From positions 1 through 64,000 of the forward strand of contig JAYMSP010000051.1 in the NCBI GenBank assembly GCA_036897095.1: DNA of 64,000 nt. The letters are read 5' to 3'. The DNA is from Plantago elongata. Lineage: Eukaryota > Streptophyta > Magnoliopsida > Lamiales > Plantaginaceae. Positions 10,569 to 21,574 of this stretch are shown piece by piece. Within the stretch, counting starts at the first letter, position 1, and each line of letters starts with the position of its first letter. Below the pieces are notes generated by a model that saw only the letters and a list, made by a program, of their open reading frames with translations, had not been told where the DNA came from and did no database searches. The position numbers and the translations under genes were made by a program.

Positions 10569-11732
10569 ATGGATCCAACTATTCCCACCTCTACCGCCTC
10601 CTCCACCGTGACCTCCTCCTCTTCCGCTGTTTCCTCTCAAGGAACGACACCTTTCCAGATCCTTGAAATCAGCGTCATATCAGCTCAAGACTTGGCTCCC
10701 CTCACCAAATCCATGCGTACATATGCTGTCACGTGGATTGACCCTAGTCGAAAGCTCAAAACCCTGACGGATCAAAATGGCAGCACAAATCCTACGTGGA
10801 ACCAGAAGTTGGCATTCCGTGTGGACAACAAGATACTTCTTTCAGAAGATAAAACTGTTACGGTGGAGATTTATACGACCACATGGTTACGTGATGTCCT
10901 TGTGGGGACAGTCAGCGTTCTTATGAGCGATCTAATAACACCTTCAGCCAGAATTGCACATAATTATCCCAAAAACACGCGTTTCGTTGCACTACAAGTA
11001 CGGCGGCCATCAGGCAACCCTCAGGGAATGCTAAACATGGGAATAGCCCTGCTAGACAGCACGATGAGAAGTATGCCGTTGCATAGCTTTGTCAGTAACT
11101 CCCCTGGCGAGAATTTGAACAATGAAACAGAGGAAAAGCTAAATTATCTCCACATGGAGCAACAAGAAGCTGATAATGGGGAAATAAATTCAAAAGTCCA
11201 TTTGTGGCGCTCGTTAAGCGTAGGATCGGAAGTGAATAATGAAGATTTTCCTCTGAAAGGAGGATCGGTGGTGAATGGGTCGATGGTGAACGGTTCAGAA
11301 CTATCCTCTGATATAGGTCCATCAGCTTCAGTTGTGGCGGCTGAAATGGCAATGAAAAAACAACCGTTGCCAGCAGTGCCAAGGCCATCAAACCAAAGAA
11401 AATACGCAGAGGAGACAGGGAGCTCAATACTGGAGGAACTGACAATGGAGGAAGCAAAAGCAAAAGGTTTCAAACTGACATCAACAAGAGACAGGTGGAA
11501 GAAGCAATTGTCAATGAAGTGCAATCAGAATGACAGTGGTTCTGATATGTCAAGCAGCCGCAGGCATTCTAGGAGGAACTCAGACGGAGGTTTGTTCTCG
11601 TGTTTTGGAAATGCATATGGGATTGAGTTCACCATTGTTTGTGGAGCCAACAACAATGGCAGCGGTAAAAATCTGAATAGTGGCAGCAGGAGTAGAGTAA
11701 AGAAGCCGTCTAGTAAAGCCAATTCGGCATAG
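10569..11732 (+). CDS. C2-domain protein, copy 2
   Basis: This is a single-exon gene of 387 codons. A Ser/Thr-rich leader (residues 1-28) precedes a C2 domain at about 30-150: FQILEISVISAQDLAPLTKS, the DPSRKLKT loop, TNPTWNQKLAFRVD, TTWLRDVLVGTVSV, and VALQVRRPSGNPQG with the MRSMPL block. Ser- and Asn-rich linker sequence follows with VVNGSMVNGSELSS, related to the SIVNGG repeats of the third copy. The C terminus at about 342-359 is LFSCFGNAYGIEFTIVCG, a subfamily mark, then an Asn/Ser/Lys-rich tail. The family is expected to bind membrane lipid, but no experiment-backed role can be read here. It is closer to the copy at 14219 than to the copy at 4993, because both keep the VRRPSG...MRSMPL segment. 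Confidence 0.87.
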   Translation: MDPTIPTSTASSTVTSSSSAVSSQGTTPFQILEISVISAQDLAPLTKSMRTYAVTWIDPSRKLKTLTDQNGSTNPTWNQKLAFRVDNKILLSEDKTVTVEIYTTTWLRDVLVGTVSVLMSDLITPSARIAHNYPKNTRFVALQVRRPSGNPQGMLNMGIALLDSTMRSMPLHSFVSNSPGENLNNETEEKLNYLHMEQQEADNGEINSKVHLWRSLSVGSEVNNEDFPLKGGSVVNGSMVNGSELSSDIGPSASVVAAEMAMKKQPLPAVPRPSNQRKYAEETGSSILEELTMEEAKAKGFKLTSTRDRWKKQLSMKCNQNDSGSDMSSSRRHSRRNSDGGLFSCFGNAYGIEFTIVCGANNNGSGKNLNSGSRSRVKKPSSKANSA

Positions 11733-13076
11733 CTTATTTATTTAGCAATTTGTTCATCAAATTTTGTTGCAATCTTTCAACGTTTTAGATAAGTTCTGCA
11801 CCATTCAAACATTTAAGATAAATCAGAAATGTCAACAATCTTGGCCTAAACTCTTACAGATAAAACGACTGTCAGAGGGTAGCGTGAATGTAACAAGAAT
11901 AACTATTTGAATAACAGCAATTTACTGGTTCACGCATATGTACATTAATGCTACAATACTTGGAAGCAATGGCATAACCCCAAATTGCAAATTCCCTTCA
12001 CTTTGGTATGAAGAAATTCAAAAATAATATGGAGGACCCTCTAAATTACAGAGGGACTAACTACTAAGGGCATTGTTAATCGTTTAAAGCATCAATTATG
12101 AGCATCCGAAAACAGGGAGAACTTACTTTTAGTTACATTGAACTTTACATATACAGAAGATATAGTTATGCTTCTGCAGTGTTTATCTTTCTTCTTCAAC
12201 TTGTGTGGGCTACAGACATCAGAACCGGAGTCTTAGGATCGAATATGGATATTTTTGTAGGCTCTAACATGTTGTCTTATGTTTTCTTCTTTAATGCAAT
12301 CTGGTATCTGAATATTTGTTTGCAAAATAGTCATAAGTAGCGCAATGTGTGCGAGTTTCACGTACAATAAAATAGTTATATGGTTATTCATGTTTTATGG
12401 GACTTTTTTGAATTCTTGTGCTTATAAATCGGACAAAGTAGTGAATGTATTTATTAGAGAGTTCATTCTGAAGCTGATGATATGCTGATATGAGAGAACC
12501 TTTACATGAATGTTCTCAATTTATTACCTTTGCAACATTGGTCTATCAAGAAAAGTTCTTGGTTTAGTAATCTACTAATCTAACATACTAAATCAGAACT
12601 GGACAGCGAGCAACTTTACTCACAGTAGTATATCGGCTCTGGAAACTCAGGATTCTTTGTCCTTGACCCTGAAACATCTTGTCGTCTGTGCATCGAATCG
12701 AGAACTGCAAGCGGATTACCATATCAATCTCGTGGATGATGCTGTCTTCTTTCTTTAGTTTCAGTCAATGGTTCTTCATATTTACTATTGCAAATCATCA
12801 TATGATTATACACACAGAAGATGGGGAATCCTTTAAGAATTACATATACATTTGTCAAGTAATCAATCAATCCACCATTGCCATACCTCCTCCGTTTCCT
12901 AAATGAAAACCTGAAACAGGGGACATACAACAGAACCCAAAGCAGAAAAACATGGAAAAAGAAAGAATCTATCCACTAATCTTTGCAGCGATTCATTCCT
13001 ATTTTTACATCTAGCATAAAGACATCATCTCCGGATGTTCACTTCTTCCATCCACCTCTTAATTTATCAACATTCG
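11733..13076. other. Spacer between convergent C2 genes
   Basis: The C2 genes on either side point towards each other across this 1.3 kb. It holds their 3' untranslated regions. Short open frames on both strands (for example 12098-12340 and 12679-12906) have no recognisable protein features, and I do not call them genes. Confidence 0.5.
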
Positions 13077-14219
13077 TTAAGAATATAATTCCGATAAGGT
13101 GATTTCATTGCCATAACCCTCTCCATTTTTCTTCCTCCGCCCATTGTTGTTCCCACAAACTATTGTGAACTCGCATCCAAAAGCCAAGCAGGAAAAGAGG
13201 CCTGAACCACTGTTATTGTCCGCTGTTTTTCTTCTTCCCCGGGTATGCCTCCTCTGTCTCCTATTATTGTTTTCAAGCCTTTGGTATCTGTTGTCAAATT
13301 TCGGAGGTATATCCATTCGCCATCGGTCAATCTTCGACTTGAATTCCATGCTTGATTCCTCCACTCTCCAATCCTCTAGAACTGAGCTCCCAGGCTTCGG
13401 TGGTGGGCCCAACTGGGTCGGGTACAACCCCATTGCCACAGCTGCAGCCACTACCGAGGGTGAAGGCCCCACATCCGAGTTGCAAAAAGATTCGTTCACT
13501 ATCGAACCACCATTAACCACCGGACCACCATTGACTATCGAGCCAACACCGTTCACTATTGAACCACCACCACCACCACCATTAACCACTGAAACTGGTT
13601 GGTAATTCACTATAGATCCATTAGGCTGGGGAATTCTCTGTTTCACATCCGTTCGGCCCTGCTCCCTCTTTAAGTTGATGTTATCACTTAATGAACGTCG
13701 TAACTTAACCTTCTCGTCCGACGTTATTAGTTTTGCTATATCGACTGCTCCAGTTGTTGGAGAGGCGCTGTACACATCAGATAATGGCATGCTCCGCATC
13801 GTGTTGTCTAATAAGGAAACACCCACGTTAAGAATTCCCTGAGGCCGTCCTGAGGGGCGTCGTACCTGCAATGCAACAAACCTGCGGCTAGAAGACTTCT
13901 CCTGGCGGATTTCTGGTGGTATCAAATTTTTTATCATCACACGAACTGAACCAACAATGTTGTCACGAATCCACCCCACACTCGAAATCTCAATCTTCAC
14001 CGAAGATGTATCCGAATTAAGGAATGTCTCATCCACCCGGAACACAAGCCTGTCATTCCAGGTCGGGTTGGTTCCGCCCTGATCATGAGTTTTGGTTCGG
14101 AGCTTGCGATCAGGGTTGACCCAGGTGACGGCATAGGTTTTCAGATTCTTGGACCCTAGTGACAAGTCTTGGGCTGAGATTATGGTCAGCTCCAGGAGCT
14201 GGAAGGGAACCTTGGACAT
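13077..14219 (-). CDS. C2-domain protein, copy 3
   Basis: This is a single-exon gene. The open frame allows a start at 14231 (MYIYMSK) or 14219 (MSKVPFQLLELTIISAQDL). I prefer 14219 (380 codons) because the C2 domain starts immediately, as in the relatives. The C2 domain spans about residues 3-130: LLELTIISAQDL, NPDRKLRTKTHDQGG, TNPTWNDRLVFRVDE, GWIRDNIVGSVRV, and VALQVRRPSGRPQGILNVGV with MRSMPL. The linker holds repeated SIVNGG/VVNGG units with a six-glycine run. The C terminus is SGLFSCLAFGCEFTIVCG, where the usual CFGNAYG block has lost residues, then a basic Asn-rich tail. It is inverted relative to the other two copies. A lipid- or membrane-binding role is inferred from the family only. 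Confidence 0.86.
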   Translation of the reverse strand: MSKVPFQLLELTIISAQDLSLGSKNLKTYAVTWVNPDRKLRTKTHDQGGTNPTWNDRLVFRVDETFLNSDTSSVKIEISSVGWIRDNIVGSVRVMIKNLIPPEIRQEKSSSRRFVALQVRRPSGRPQGILNVGVSLLDNTMRSMPLSDVYSASPTTGAVDIAKLITSDEKVKLRRSLSDNINLKREQGRTDVKQRIPQPNGSIVNYQPVSVVNGGGGGGSIVNGVGSIVNGGPVVNGGSIVNESFCNSDVGPSPSVVAAAVAMGLYPTQLGPPPKPGSSVLEDWRVEESSMEFKSKIDRWRMDIPPKFDNRYQRLENNNRRQRRHTRGRRKTADNNSGSGLFSCLAFGCEFTIVCGNNNGRRKKNGEGYGNEITLSELYS

Positions 14220-14663
14220 GTATATGTACAAAGGAAGGACTTGATCGACGTGGTAATCAATAACCGGTCAGATTTGTGAGTTCCACGTGATCACCCGTCC
14301 TCCTCCGATCTATCGGGGACGACGAGCAAGACGGCCACAAATCCCGAAGTTATGCAGGAGGGCGGAGATGAAAATATAATGTGATGATCAGGTGGTTTTA
14401 GGTGAATACGTAGCAAAAAATTGTAGGGAAATGCACTTGTTTTGTGCCTGACTTTCTTTTGCACCACCATTTTTTTTCAACAATAATTAGTTAGTTTTGA
14501 CTGGTTTTCCATGTTTTTTGGTTACAAGATCTGGAACCTGATTTTACCATCATTGACCAACTCATATCATACAAGAATGAATATATATCGGACGACCGTT
14601 AATTATGTTCCCGATTCTAATCCACTTTTAAACTCGATCCACACCTAATCGAATAATTACTTA

Positions 14664-14851
14664 CTCCGTCTCATTTAAAATGAAATATATTTTTATTTTG
14701 GACAATAAATCCATAGTACAACTTATTTTTCCCCATCCACTATTGAACTAATATACCTTTTTATCTTAAATTTATTTTTAGTCATTTATTATATATATTT
14801 TTAAAAATTATACGTTTAAAATTTGTTTTGTTTGTAATGGGACGGAGGGAG
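14664..14851. mobile_element. Stowaway-type MITE
   Basis: The left end CTCCGTCTCATT and right end AATGGGACGGAGGGAG are inverted, matching the Stowaway (Tc1/mariner) consensus CTCCCTCCGTCCCA. TA dinucleotides flank both ends (14662-14663 and 14852-14853). The body is AT-rich with no coding capacity, about 188 bp. The left end has lost two bases of the CCCTCC run, so it is not brand new. Confidence 0.75.
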
Positions 14852-15321
14852 TAGTTAATGTAGGAGTTTGGACTTTCGGGATCTAACAAAATCAGAATCG
14901 GTAACTGAAGTGTAGAGGTGCTAAACCTGCACCATGTTTTATTTGTTTGGTTCGATAACAAATAACTTTCGGTTTTATGAATTTCTATAATACGGTTAGA
15001 ATTAATAATTGTACTCAATTCGAATCCACTTTACAGTATGTGTCTGAGGCCTGCACATGTACACCCATTTTAACTTTTTTTAACATAGTATTAAATGAAT
15101 TTTTTTGTTGGATGGAAATTCAAACATAAATACAATTTAATATAGAATTACATCCCTTTGCAAGTTATTGAATTAATCTACTCTTATTACCAAAATAAAA
15201 ATTAAATTAATCTACTCTTGATTTTGATTTAATTAAGAATTATAGGTAATTGAAGAGCTAGACAATATTCCAATGACAGATGAGTATCTATAGTTTATAT
15301 ACCACATTTTTTAATATAATG

Positions 15322-15410
15322 TGCCGACAACGAAGTATATCTCAGTTGATAATACGATTCAACTCTAATTAATAGATTGAGTTAAACGATATAATTTGTA
15401 TAGAATAGTC
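15322..15410 (+). repeat. Degenerate tRNA-derived SINE
   Basis: It starts GCCGACAACGAAG, then has CTCAGTTGATAATACG and a TAATTAATAGATTGAG segment. It lines up with the clear SINE at 59649, but the B-box part is eroded. This is the weakest copy in the window. Confidence 0.35.
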
Positions 15411-15737
15411 TGTACTCTGTAGACCATGCATTCTGGATGGATAATTTAGATCATATGTACATGTCCCTGCCGACCTTTATGGACTTTTCTTATGGTGACA
15501 TAAGCAATAGTACTAGCAGTAACATAGTTATAATTGAAATCCGCCACAAAGCTAATTAATTAGTCATCTAATGAATTTTAACGTTAATCTATAGTTGTGT
15601 ACGTAGATGATTACAGAAAATAATAATTATCTACCTTTTCCAACTATGGTGTTGCAAAATTTGGTGTCTAGTTTATTTTATGTATATGTTATAATTGATA
15701 TTGATCAATTAGTTGTTTGATCATAAATGTAAATTTA

Positions 15738-15830
15738 GACAACGAAGACAGTTCAGTTGGTAAACCAATTCTCCTCTAATTAATAAATTAAAGTTTGAGA
15801 TAATTTAATCGTTTAAAAATAAAATTCATG
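15738..15830 (+). repeat. Degenerate tRNA-derived SINE
   Basis: It starts GACAACGAAGACAGTTCAG, then TTGGTAAACCAATTCTCCTC and TAATTAATAAATTAAAGTTT, and ends with GTTTAAAAATAAA. The layout matches the SINE at 59649, with a decayed B box. Confidence 0.4.
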
Positions 15831-16284
15831 CATGTAAATTTTCTTCCCCATTAAAAAGCAACCTCTAATGATTAGGTGTAAGAGGTTTAAGACCATTTCC
15901 CAATCCTATTAATCTTAGTTGATAGGACAATAGTTGTAGGATGACTATAACCTTTTCTAATGTCATCCTCAAATATATCTTTAAATGATTTACTATTCTA
16001 AATATAATTTTTTTTTTATCTTTTATAAATTTCAGTTGATCTATTTCTATTATAAAAGTGTGAAATAAATTAGTGGACCCCATAATTCCTCTTTAAAATA
16101 ATCTGAGGAGGATTTAAATTTGAACAATATGTTAGAGAGTCCTAAATTATTTTATGGACAATAACTTAAACAAAATTCCTGAAATTTTGATATTTTCACC
16201 TATAATTTATTATTTTATTCTAAATATAACAATAAGATTTATTATAAGATTCCTACAACTATTGGTGTAAGACTATGCTCTTTT

Positions 16285-16400
16285 AAATTAATATTTACTA
16301 AACTGAATTGAATTAAAGTAAATTAAAATATATATTATAATTAAATTGAACTAGACTGAATTAAAATAATTTTAAATAATTTTAAGAGAACACAGCCCAA
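16285..16400. repeat. AT-rich interspersed repeat, copy 1
   Basis: It contains ACTGAATTGAATTAAAGTAA, ATATATATTATAATTAAA and a TTTTAAGAGAACACAGCCC end. About 75% similar sequence by eye lies at 38995-39105. The AACACAGCCC end suggests a MITE-like family. The other end is not clear. Confidence 0.4.
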
Positions 16401-16855
16401 ATACCTATCATATTCTCCATCTTCTACCATTATTATGAACCAAGCTAGATTAGATATTTAGATATTATTTATTACTGGCATACATATAAAGACTTTGAAT
16501 CCACGTCAAGTTGAACTAACACAAATTAACTTGCCAATATTCTAACACGTTGCTCTCCTCTCACTCAACCTCAATTTCCAAAACAATAGTAGTAAAAGCA
16601 CAAACAAGCACAAACAAGCAGCAAAATTCCATTCACTCAGTTAACTACTGCTTCTTTTTCTTGCAAGAAGAAGAAGAATAATCGAATCTTTTCTCTTTTA
16701 TTCCGTTTATTATTACCCTTTGTTCTTCTTCTTCTTTGCCTTCTTTCTATAAACTATTCCACTTGTACTGCAACTTTCTTCTTCAGAGACACAAGTGTGT
16801 TTGTTTGTTTGTTTGTGGACTTGCCTCTTTGGGTTAATTTCTTTCCAAATTAACC

Positions 16856-19565
16856 ATGTTTGGGCTGTGGGAGTGTTGTACATCGTGCGGTGAAGATGTG
16901 TACGGGGAGATTTTGGATGAACCAGAGCCTTTTCATCTGCCTTCACCTCTCCCACAATGGCCCAAAGGTAACTTCGAGTTCTTGCTCACTTTATTTACTT
17001 GTCAAGATTCAATTTTTATTGTTTATTTTCATCTCAAGGTTTTGACTTTGCTTGTAATTGCAATTGGGTTTAGCTTAGCTGCTCTGTTTTTGTGCTTTCT
17101 GTTTCGATCATTTGCAGTTTAACTGTTTAAGGCCTTCTTGGAGTAGGTAGTTTCTGGCTCAACTGTATTTCGTACTGATCTGTAATTTAGAAATTTTATC
17201 GTGTGCTTCTTTTTTAACTTCTTCATTCAAATTCTCTTATGTTCTTTTACCTCTTCTTTATACTTTTCTTTCTTTTAAACTGTGAAAGAACAAATTAAGC
17301 TGCTTTTGTTGACTAATTGTTTTGGGCGTGTATTTTGTTGAATATTCAAATAAAGGAGAGAAGTCTCTTACAGTTACTGAAGAAAAAAAGAGGAGGAGGA
17401 GAAGTGGGTTTTGATTAAAGCTTAGGCAGTGAGGAGAACATGGTGTACCTATACTTTGTAGTTCATCTAAATCTAGAGGACTGTAGTCTGTAGATGTAGG
17501 TTATCCATCAAAACTTTATTCAGTCCATTACTTAGCTCAAAGTCCCAATCTTAGGTGTTTGGCGTTTACTCGAACCTCGAACGTATAGAAAGTAAGGATC
17601 AAGTAGTCTGAGAAGAGAGTTGAGTTGTAGAATGTAGTTCATGACTAAAGCGTTCCACTGGAGAGTTCTATGTAAGTTTTCATCTCAACATGTTAATTAC
17701 CTGAACTGAAGGTTCAGTAAATACTATCGCGTGTTTTCCGTGCACTACGTTACGTAATAGATTGGGGAGTCTGTATGGAAATTTCCGTTTTCAGTAGGAC
17801 GTGACAGTTATGGGTTACCTAATAAACTTTGTCTCAGTGAGCTTGCTGTCTCAGATTTTTAAAGAAGACCATGGGATAAGCTATCTGATCATTCTAGAAT
17901 AGGCCTATATTGATCTGTTCTTCATTTGAATTTGTTTATTATTTGCTAAATCGACCTGTATTTCTAGGTGCTGTTAACTGAGGTTTATCTTTTACAGGTA
18001 ATGATTTTGCCGCTGGGAAAATATGTTTAGGAGAAATTGAAGTAATTGAAATAACCAAGTTTGAAAAAATATGGAGTTGCAGTCCATCACGCGGAAAATC
18101 TGAAGGGGCCACCTTCTACAAACCTGTAGAAATCCCAGATGGATACTATAGCCTTGGTGACTACTGTCAGCCAAGTAACAGAAATTTGAGAGGCTATGTA
18201 CTTGTTGCCAAAGACTTATCCACTGATTCTACATCAAGCTCACCGGCTCTTCAAAAGCCTCTTAGTTACACTTTAATTTGGAATTCAGATTCTCAGAAGA
18301 ACGGATCTGGTTACATTTGGCTGCCAAATCCACCTGAAGGTTATAAAGCAACGGGCTATGTGGTCACCACCAATCCCGATGAACCGGACCCAGAGGAAAT
18401 AAGATGTGTTCGAACTGATTTGACTGGAACCTGTGAGGTTAGTGAATCTATATTTGACACAAACTCACTCTCTGTAAAGGACCGGTTTTATGTTTGGGAT
18501 ATGAGACCTTGCGACAGGGGAATGTTATGTAAAAGCGTACCTGTAGGTACGTTTTTTTGCAGCAATGAGACTCCAGAAAATGAACTAAGTATTGCTTGTT
18601 TGCGAAACTGCGATTCTTCCCTTGTTGCAATGCCAAATCTTGAACAAATTCACGCACTCATTAAACACTATGGACCTACACTGTACTTCCATCCAGATGA
18701 AACGTACTTGCCCTCGTCAGTTTCTTGGTTCTTCAAAAGTGGAGCTCTCTTGTACAAAGAAGGGAGTAATAAGGGATTGACAATCGATTCTAAAGGCTCA
18801 AATCTGCCGCTTGGTGGCATAAATGATGGAGAATATTGGCTAGATTTGCCGGTAGATGATGACAAACAAGATAATGTCAAGTGCGGAAAACTTGAAACTG
18901 CGGAGCTTTACGTTCATGTGAAGCCCGCTTCTGGTGGTACTTTCACCGACATTGCTTTTTGGATATTTTGTCCGTTCAATGGTCCATCATCCTTAAAAGC
19001 CGGAGTATTCACTTATACGTTTGACAAAATTGGGCAACATGTTGGTGACTGGGAGCACTACACTCTCCGTGTGAGCAACTTCAACGGAGAGCTTTGGAGT
19101 GTTTACTTTTCGGAGCATAGTGGAGGCGAGTGGCTTGACGCATCTGAATTGGAGTTCATCGAGGGAAACAAGGCCATTGTGTATGCATCAAAGCACGGGC
19201 ATGCAAGCTTCCCACACGAAGGCTGTTACATTCAGGGTTCTACAAAACTCGGAATCGGAGCTAAAAATGATTGCGCAAAAAGTAAATATGCTGTGGATTC
19301 TAGCAGTAAGTATCAAATCATGGCGGCTGAGTACCTCGGAGGAGACATCATCGAGCCACCTTGGTTGCAGTACATGAGAGAGTGGGGCCCAACCATCGTC
19401 TATGATTCAGTGTCTGAACTTGAGAAGATACTAAAACACCTTCCTTTTTTCGTTAGGTTTTCAGTGCAGAATCTGATAGAACTGTTTCCTAACGAGCTTT
19501 ACGGAGAAGAAGGCCCAACGGGGCCTAAGGAGAAGGACAACTGGCTGGGCGATGAACGTTGTTAG
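16856..19565 (+). CDS. Vps62/DUF946 family protein
   Basis: There are two exons, 16856-16967 and 17998-19565, joined by a 1030-bp GT-AG intron in phase 1 (CCC AAA G|GT AAT), giving 559 residues. This is the usual length for plant DUF946 (Pfam Vps62) proteins. The first exon encodes MFGLWECCTSCGEDVYGEIL. The second carries the family's conserved blocks: GYYSLGDYCQPSNRNLRGYV near residue 90, IWLPNPPEGYKATGYVVT, HPDETYLPSSVSWFF, VGDWEHYTLRVSNFNGELWS, GHASFPHEGCY and PWLQYMREWGPTIVYDS. No signal peptide or membrane span is evident. The yeast name-giver acts in vacuolar sorting, and the role of the plant proteins is not established. The leader is long and pyrimidine-rich. Confidence 0.92.
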
Positions 19566-19757
19566 CGGTTGTACCTGGGGTGGAAACCGTAATTCATAGG
19601 GGCTTGCTTGTTTCATGGAGGCAAACCAGCATTCTTGAGGTCTGCATTTTTACATGTAATGTAGTAGAAGGAATGAGGACTGTTGGAAAGTAGATTAGTA
19701 TTCTTAGTGTTAGTAATTAAAATACTTAACATTATTATTGAATTATGATTTATTATT

Positions 19758-19758
19758 T

Positions 19759-19797
<39 letters not shown>
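19758..19797. repeat. TA microsatellite
   Basis: A near-perfect TA run sits inside the left LTR. The matching place in the right LTR is a TG run (about 20570-20590), so this simple repeat changed after the two LTRs separated. Confidence 0.8.
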
Positions 19798-20616
19798 GTG
19801 CACGATTTGATGAATGAGAAGAGATAAGGAAAAGTTATTTCTGATAAGATATCAGAGCTTTGTAAGTTTTCAACGAACATTGATACTGACTCTCATCTTT
19901 TCCCGTGGGAGCACTACACTCTCCTCATTCCCAGATCAACCTGACGCACCATCAGGTCATTCCACACAGCTTCCTAGTCCGAAGCTCCTTTTGTGGTTAG
20001 AGTTCACAAGTTTTTCTCCATCTTCAATCGTTCAAGCTAGCTGTTTGAATCTCTTGCTCTGCTGTATTTTTGATTATTGAGGTCACATGTTTGACCCTCT
20101 CTGCCTACTCAGGACTATCTCTATATGATCACTTAATGATCCTTCTTTTTCCACCTCTGTGTGGTATTATATCCTCTCCTATTTTAGATGTCTCTCTATG
20201 TCTAATTGGGTTAACTTATTCCATCCGACTTTTACAAACTCGAGCACCTCACTGGAGTAGGGTACAATATTTGGGTCTTCGCTGCCCATAACCAACTGGC
20301 CATGGTATCGTCCATCGTTCGGTCATACATTTTGCCCCGCCTGCTCTCGTATAACATCAACGAAGAACATCATGGATGAAATCTGTTGATTCTTACCTAT
20401 AAGTCGATTTTTTCACCAAAGGATTTTCACAAGTATTGTTTGACGTTTTTCAGTACATTCTCAACGTTCATTAAAATCCCGTTTCAATTGAGGGGGAGTG
20501 TTATAAGTATAAGTAGATTTGGACTTTTTAATGTTAGTACTTAAAAGTATTATTGAATTAGGATTCCTTATGTGTGTGTGTGTGTGTGTGGGCGCGCGAG
20601 ATCGATGAATGAGAAG

Positions 20617-21574
20617 TAGGGGTGACCATTCGGATTAATCCGATCCGATCCGAACTTCGGATTAATCCGAAGTTTCGGACCAACTGAGGGTCGATCCATA
20701 ATTCGATCCGAGTGGCTCGGATCGAATTTGGATTAATCCGTCCGGATCGGATCAGATTCGGATTAATCCGAAAATTAAAAAAATTACATATTCAAAAAAT
20801 TTAGTAACAAAGCAGCTTGTATGATCATATTAAGTCTAAACTGAGGCAAAAAAATTGCCAATATTAATCATCCAAAGGACATGCCAATTATCCTAGCAGA
20901 TAATTAAACCACTTATAATGACAAATTAATAATCTCAAAATAAAAGATGGAATTAATAATTTCACCTCCTGGAGGCATATCATATACATCATCCTCATTC
21001 ACCCTTTGAAATCGACTTTAGAGCGGGCCGACTGCCGAGACTGAGACAGATGGGGTAACGGGATGAGACCTAGTCGACCGAGACCGACTGACGGGATGAC
21101 GGGAAGACGTCGCTGCCTCACTGACCGTCCGAGAGAGGAGAGACTGCCGACCGAAAACAGGTGCGTGGTGACGGCTGTCGGGCTGTGAATGACTGAAGGA
21201 GTGAGGAGAGTCAAAGAGGGAGACAGAATATCGGTGGCCGGTGGGAGAAATGAGAATGAATCGGTGGCCGGTGGGAGAAATGAGAATGAATATCGGTGGT
21301 GACGGCTGTGATTGTGAAAATTGGGAGAATTGGGTTAGGGACTTAAGGTTTTACAAAGGCAGAGTTGTTATTCACTTAAAAACGTTTTTTGGGTTTTTTT
21401 TAAAATTTATTTCAGATTAAATTCGGATTATCCGAAAATTCGACGGATTTAATACGACCCGATCTGAATTTCGAAAAACCCAAAAATGCCAACCTAAAAT
21501 CCGATCCGAATATAGCGGATCGGATCAGATCGAATTGTCGGATTTTCGGTTTTCGATTTTTTTGGTCACCCCTA
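20617..21574. mobile_element. Non-autonomous hAT element inside the right LTR
   Basis: The terminal inverted repeats are TAGGGGTGACC and GGTCACCCCTA. They are flanked by a perfect 8-bp duplication ATGAGAAG (20609-20616 and 21575-21582), as hAT elements make. Many CGGATTAATCCG and CGGATCGGATC words crowd both subterminal regions, as expected for transposase-binding clusters. The centre (about 21000-21300) is GC-richer, with GACCGACTGACGGGATGACG-type near-repeats and a 30-bp unit (CGGTGGCCGGTGGGAG...) present twice at about 21231-21290. No transposase was seen. It is about 958 bp. Confidence 0.82.

Larger units (their letters stand above)
14220..16855. other. Head-to-head intergenic region (third C2 gene / Vps62)
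   Basis: This is a divergent promoter region of 2.6 kb, mostly AT-rich. It contains the Stowaway MITE at 14664-14851, two degenerate SINE copies (15322-15410 and 15738-15830), and an AT-rich interspersed repeat at 16285-16400. Inverted copies of CAATAGTTGTAGGA near 15925 and 16250 hint at another worn MITE. ACAAACAAGC is repeated in tandem near 16597-16620, inside the likely leader of the Vps62-like gene. Confidence 0.5.

Noticed and set aside
11092-11524. Two minus-strand frames of more than 120 codons
   Set aside because: Both are shadows of C2 copy 2 and have no domain features.
13144-13605. Plus-strand open frame of 153 codons with a proline-rich end
   Set aside because: It lies wholly antisense to C2 copy 3. 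The PPPPPP run is just the complement of the glycine repeat.
20999-21214. 71-codon minus-strand frame
   Set aside because: It is inside the hAT element, formed by GACCGACTGACGGG-type near-repeats. There is no transposase similarity.
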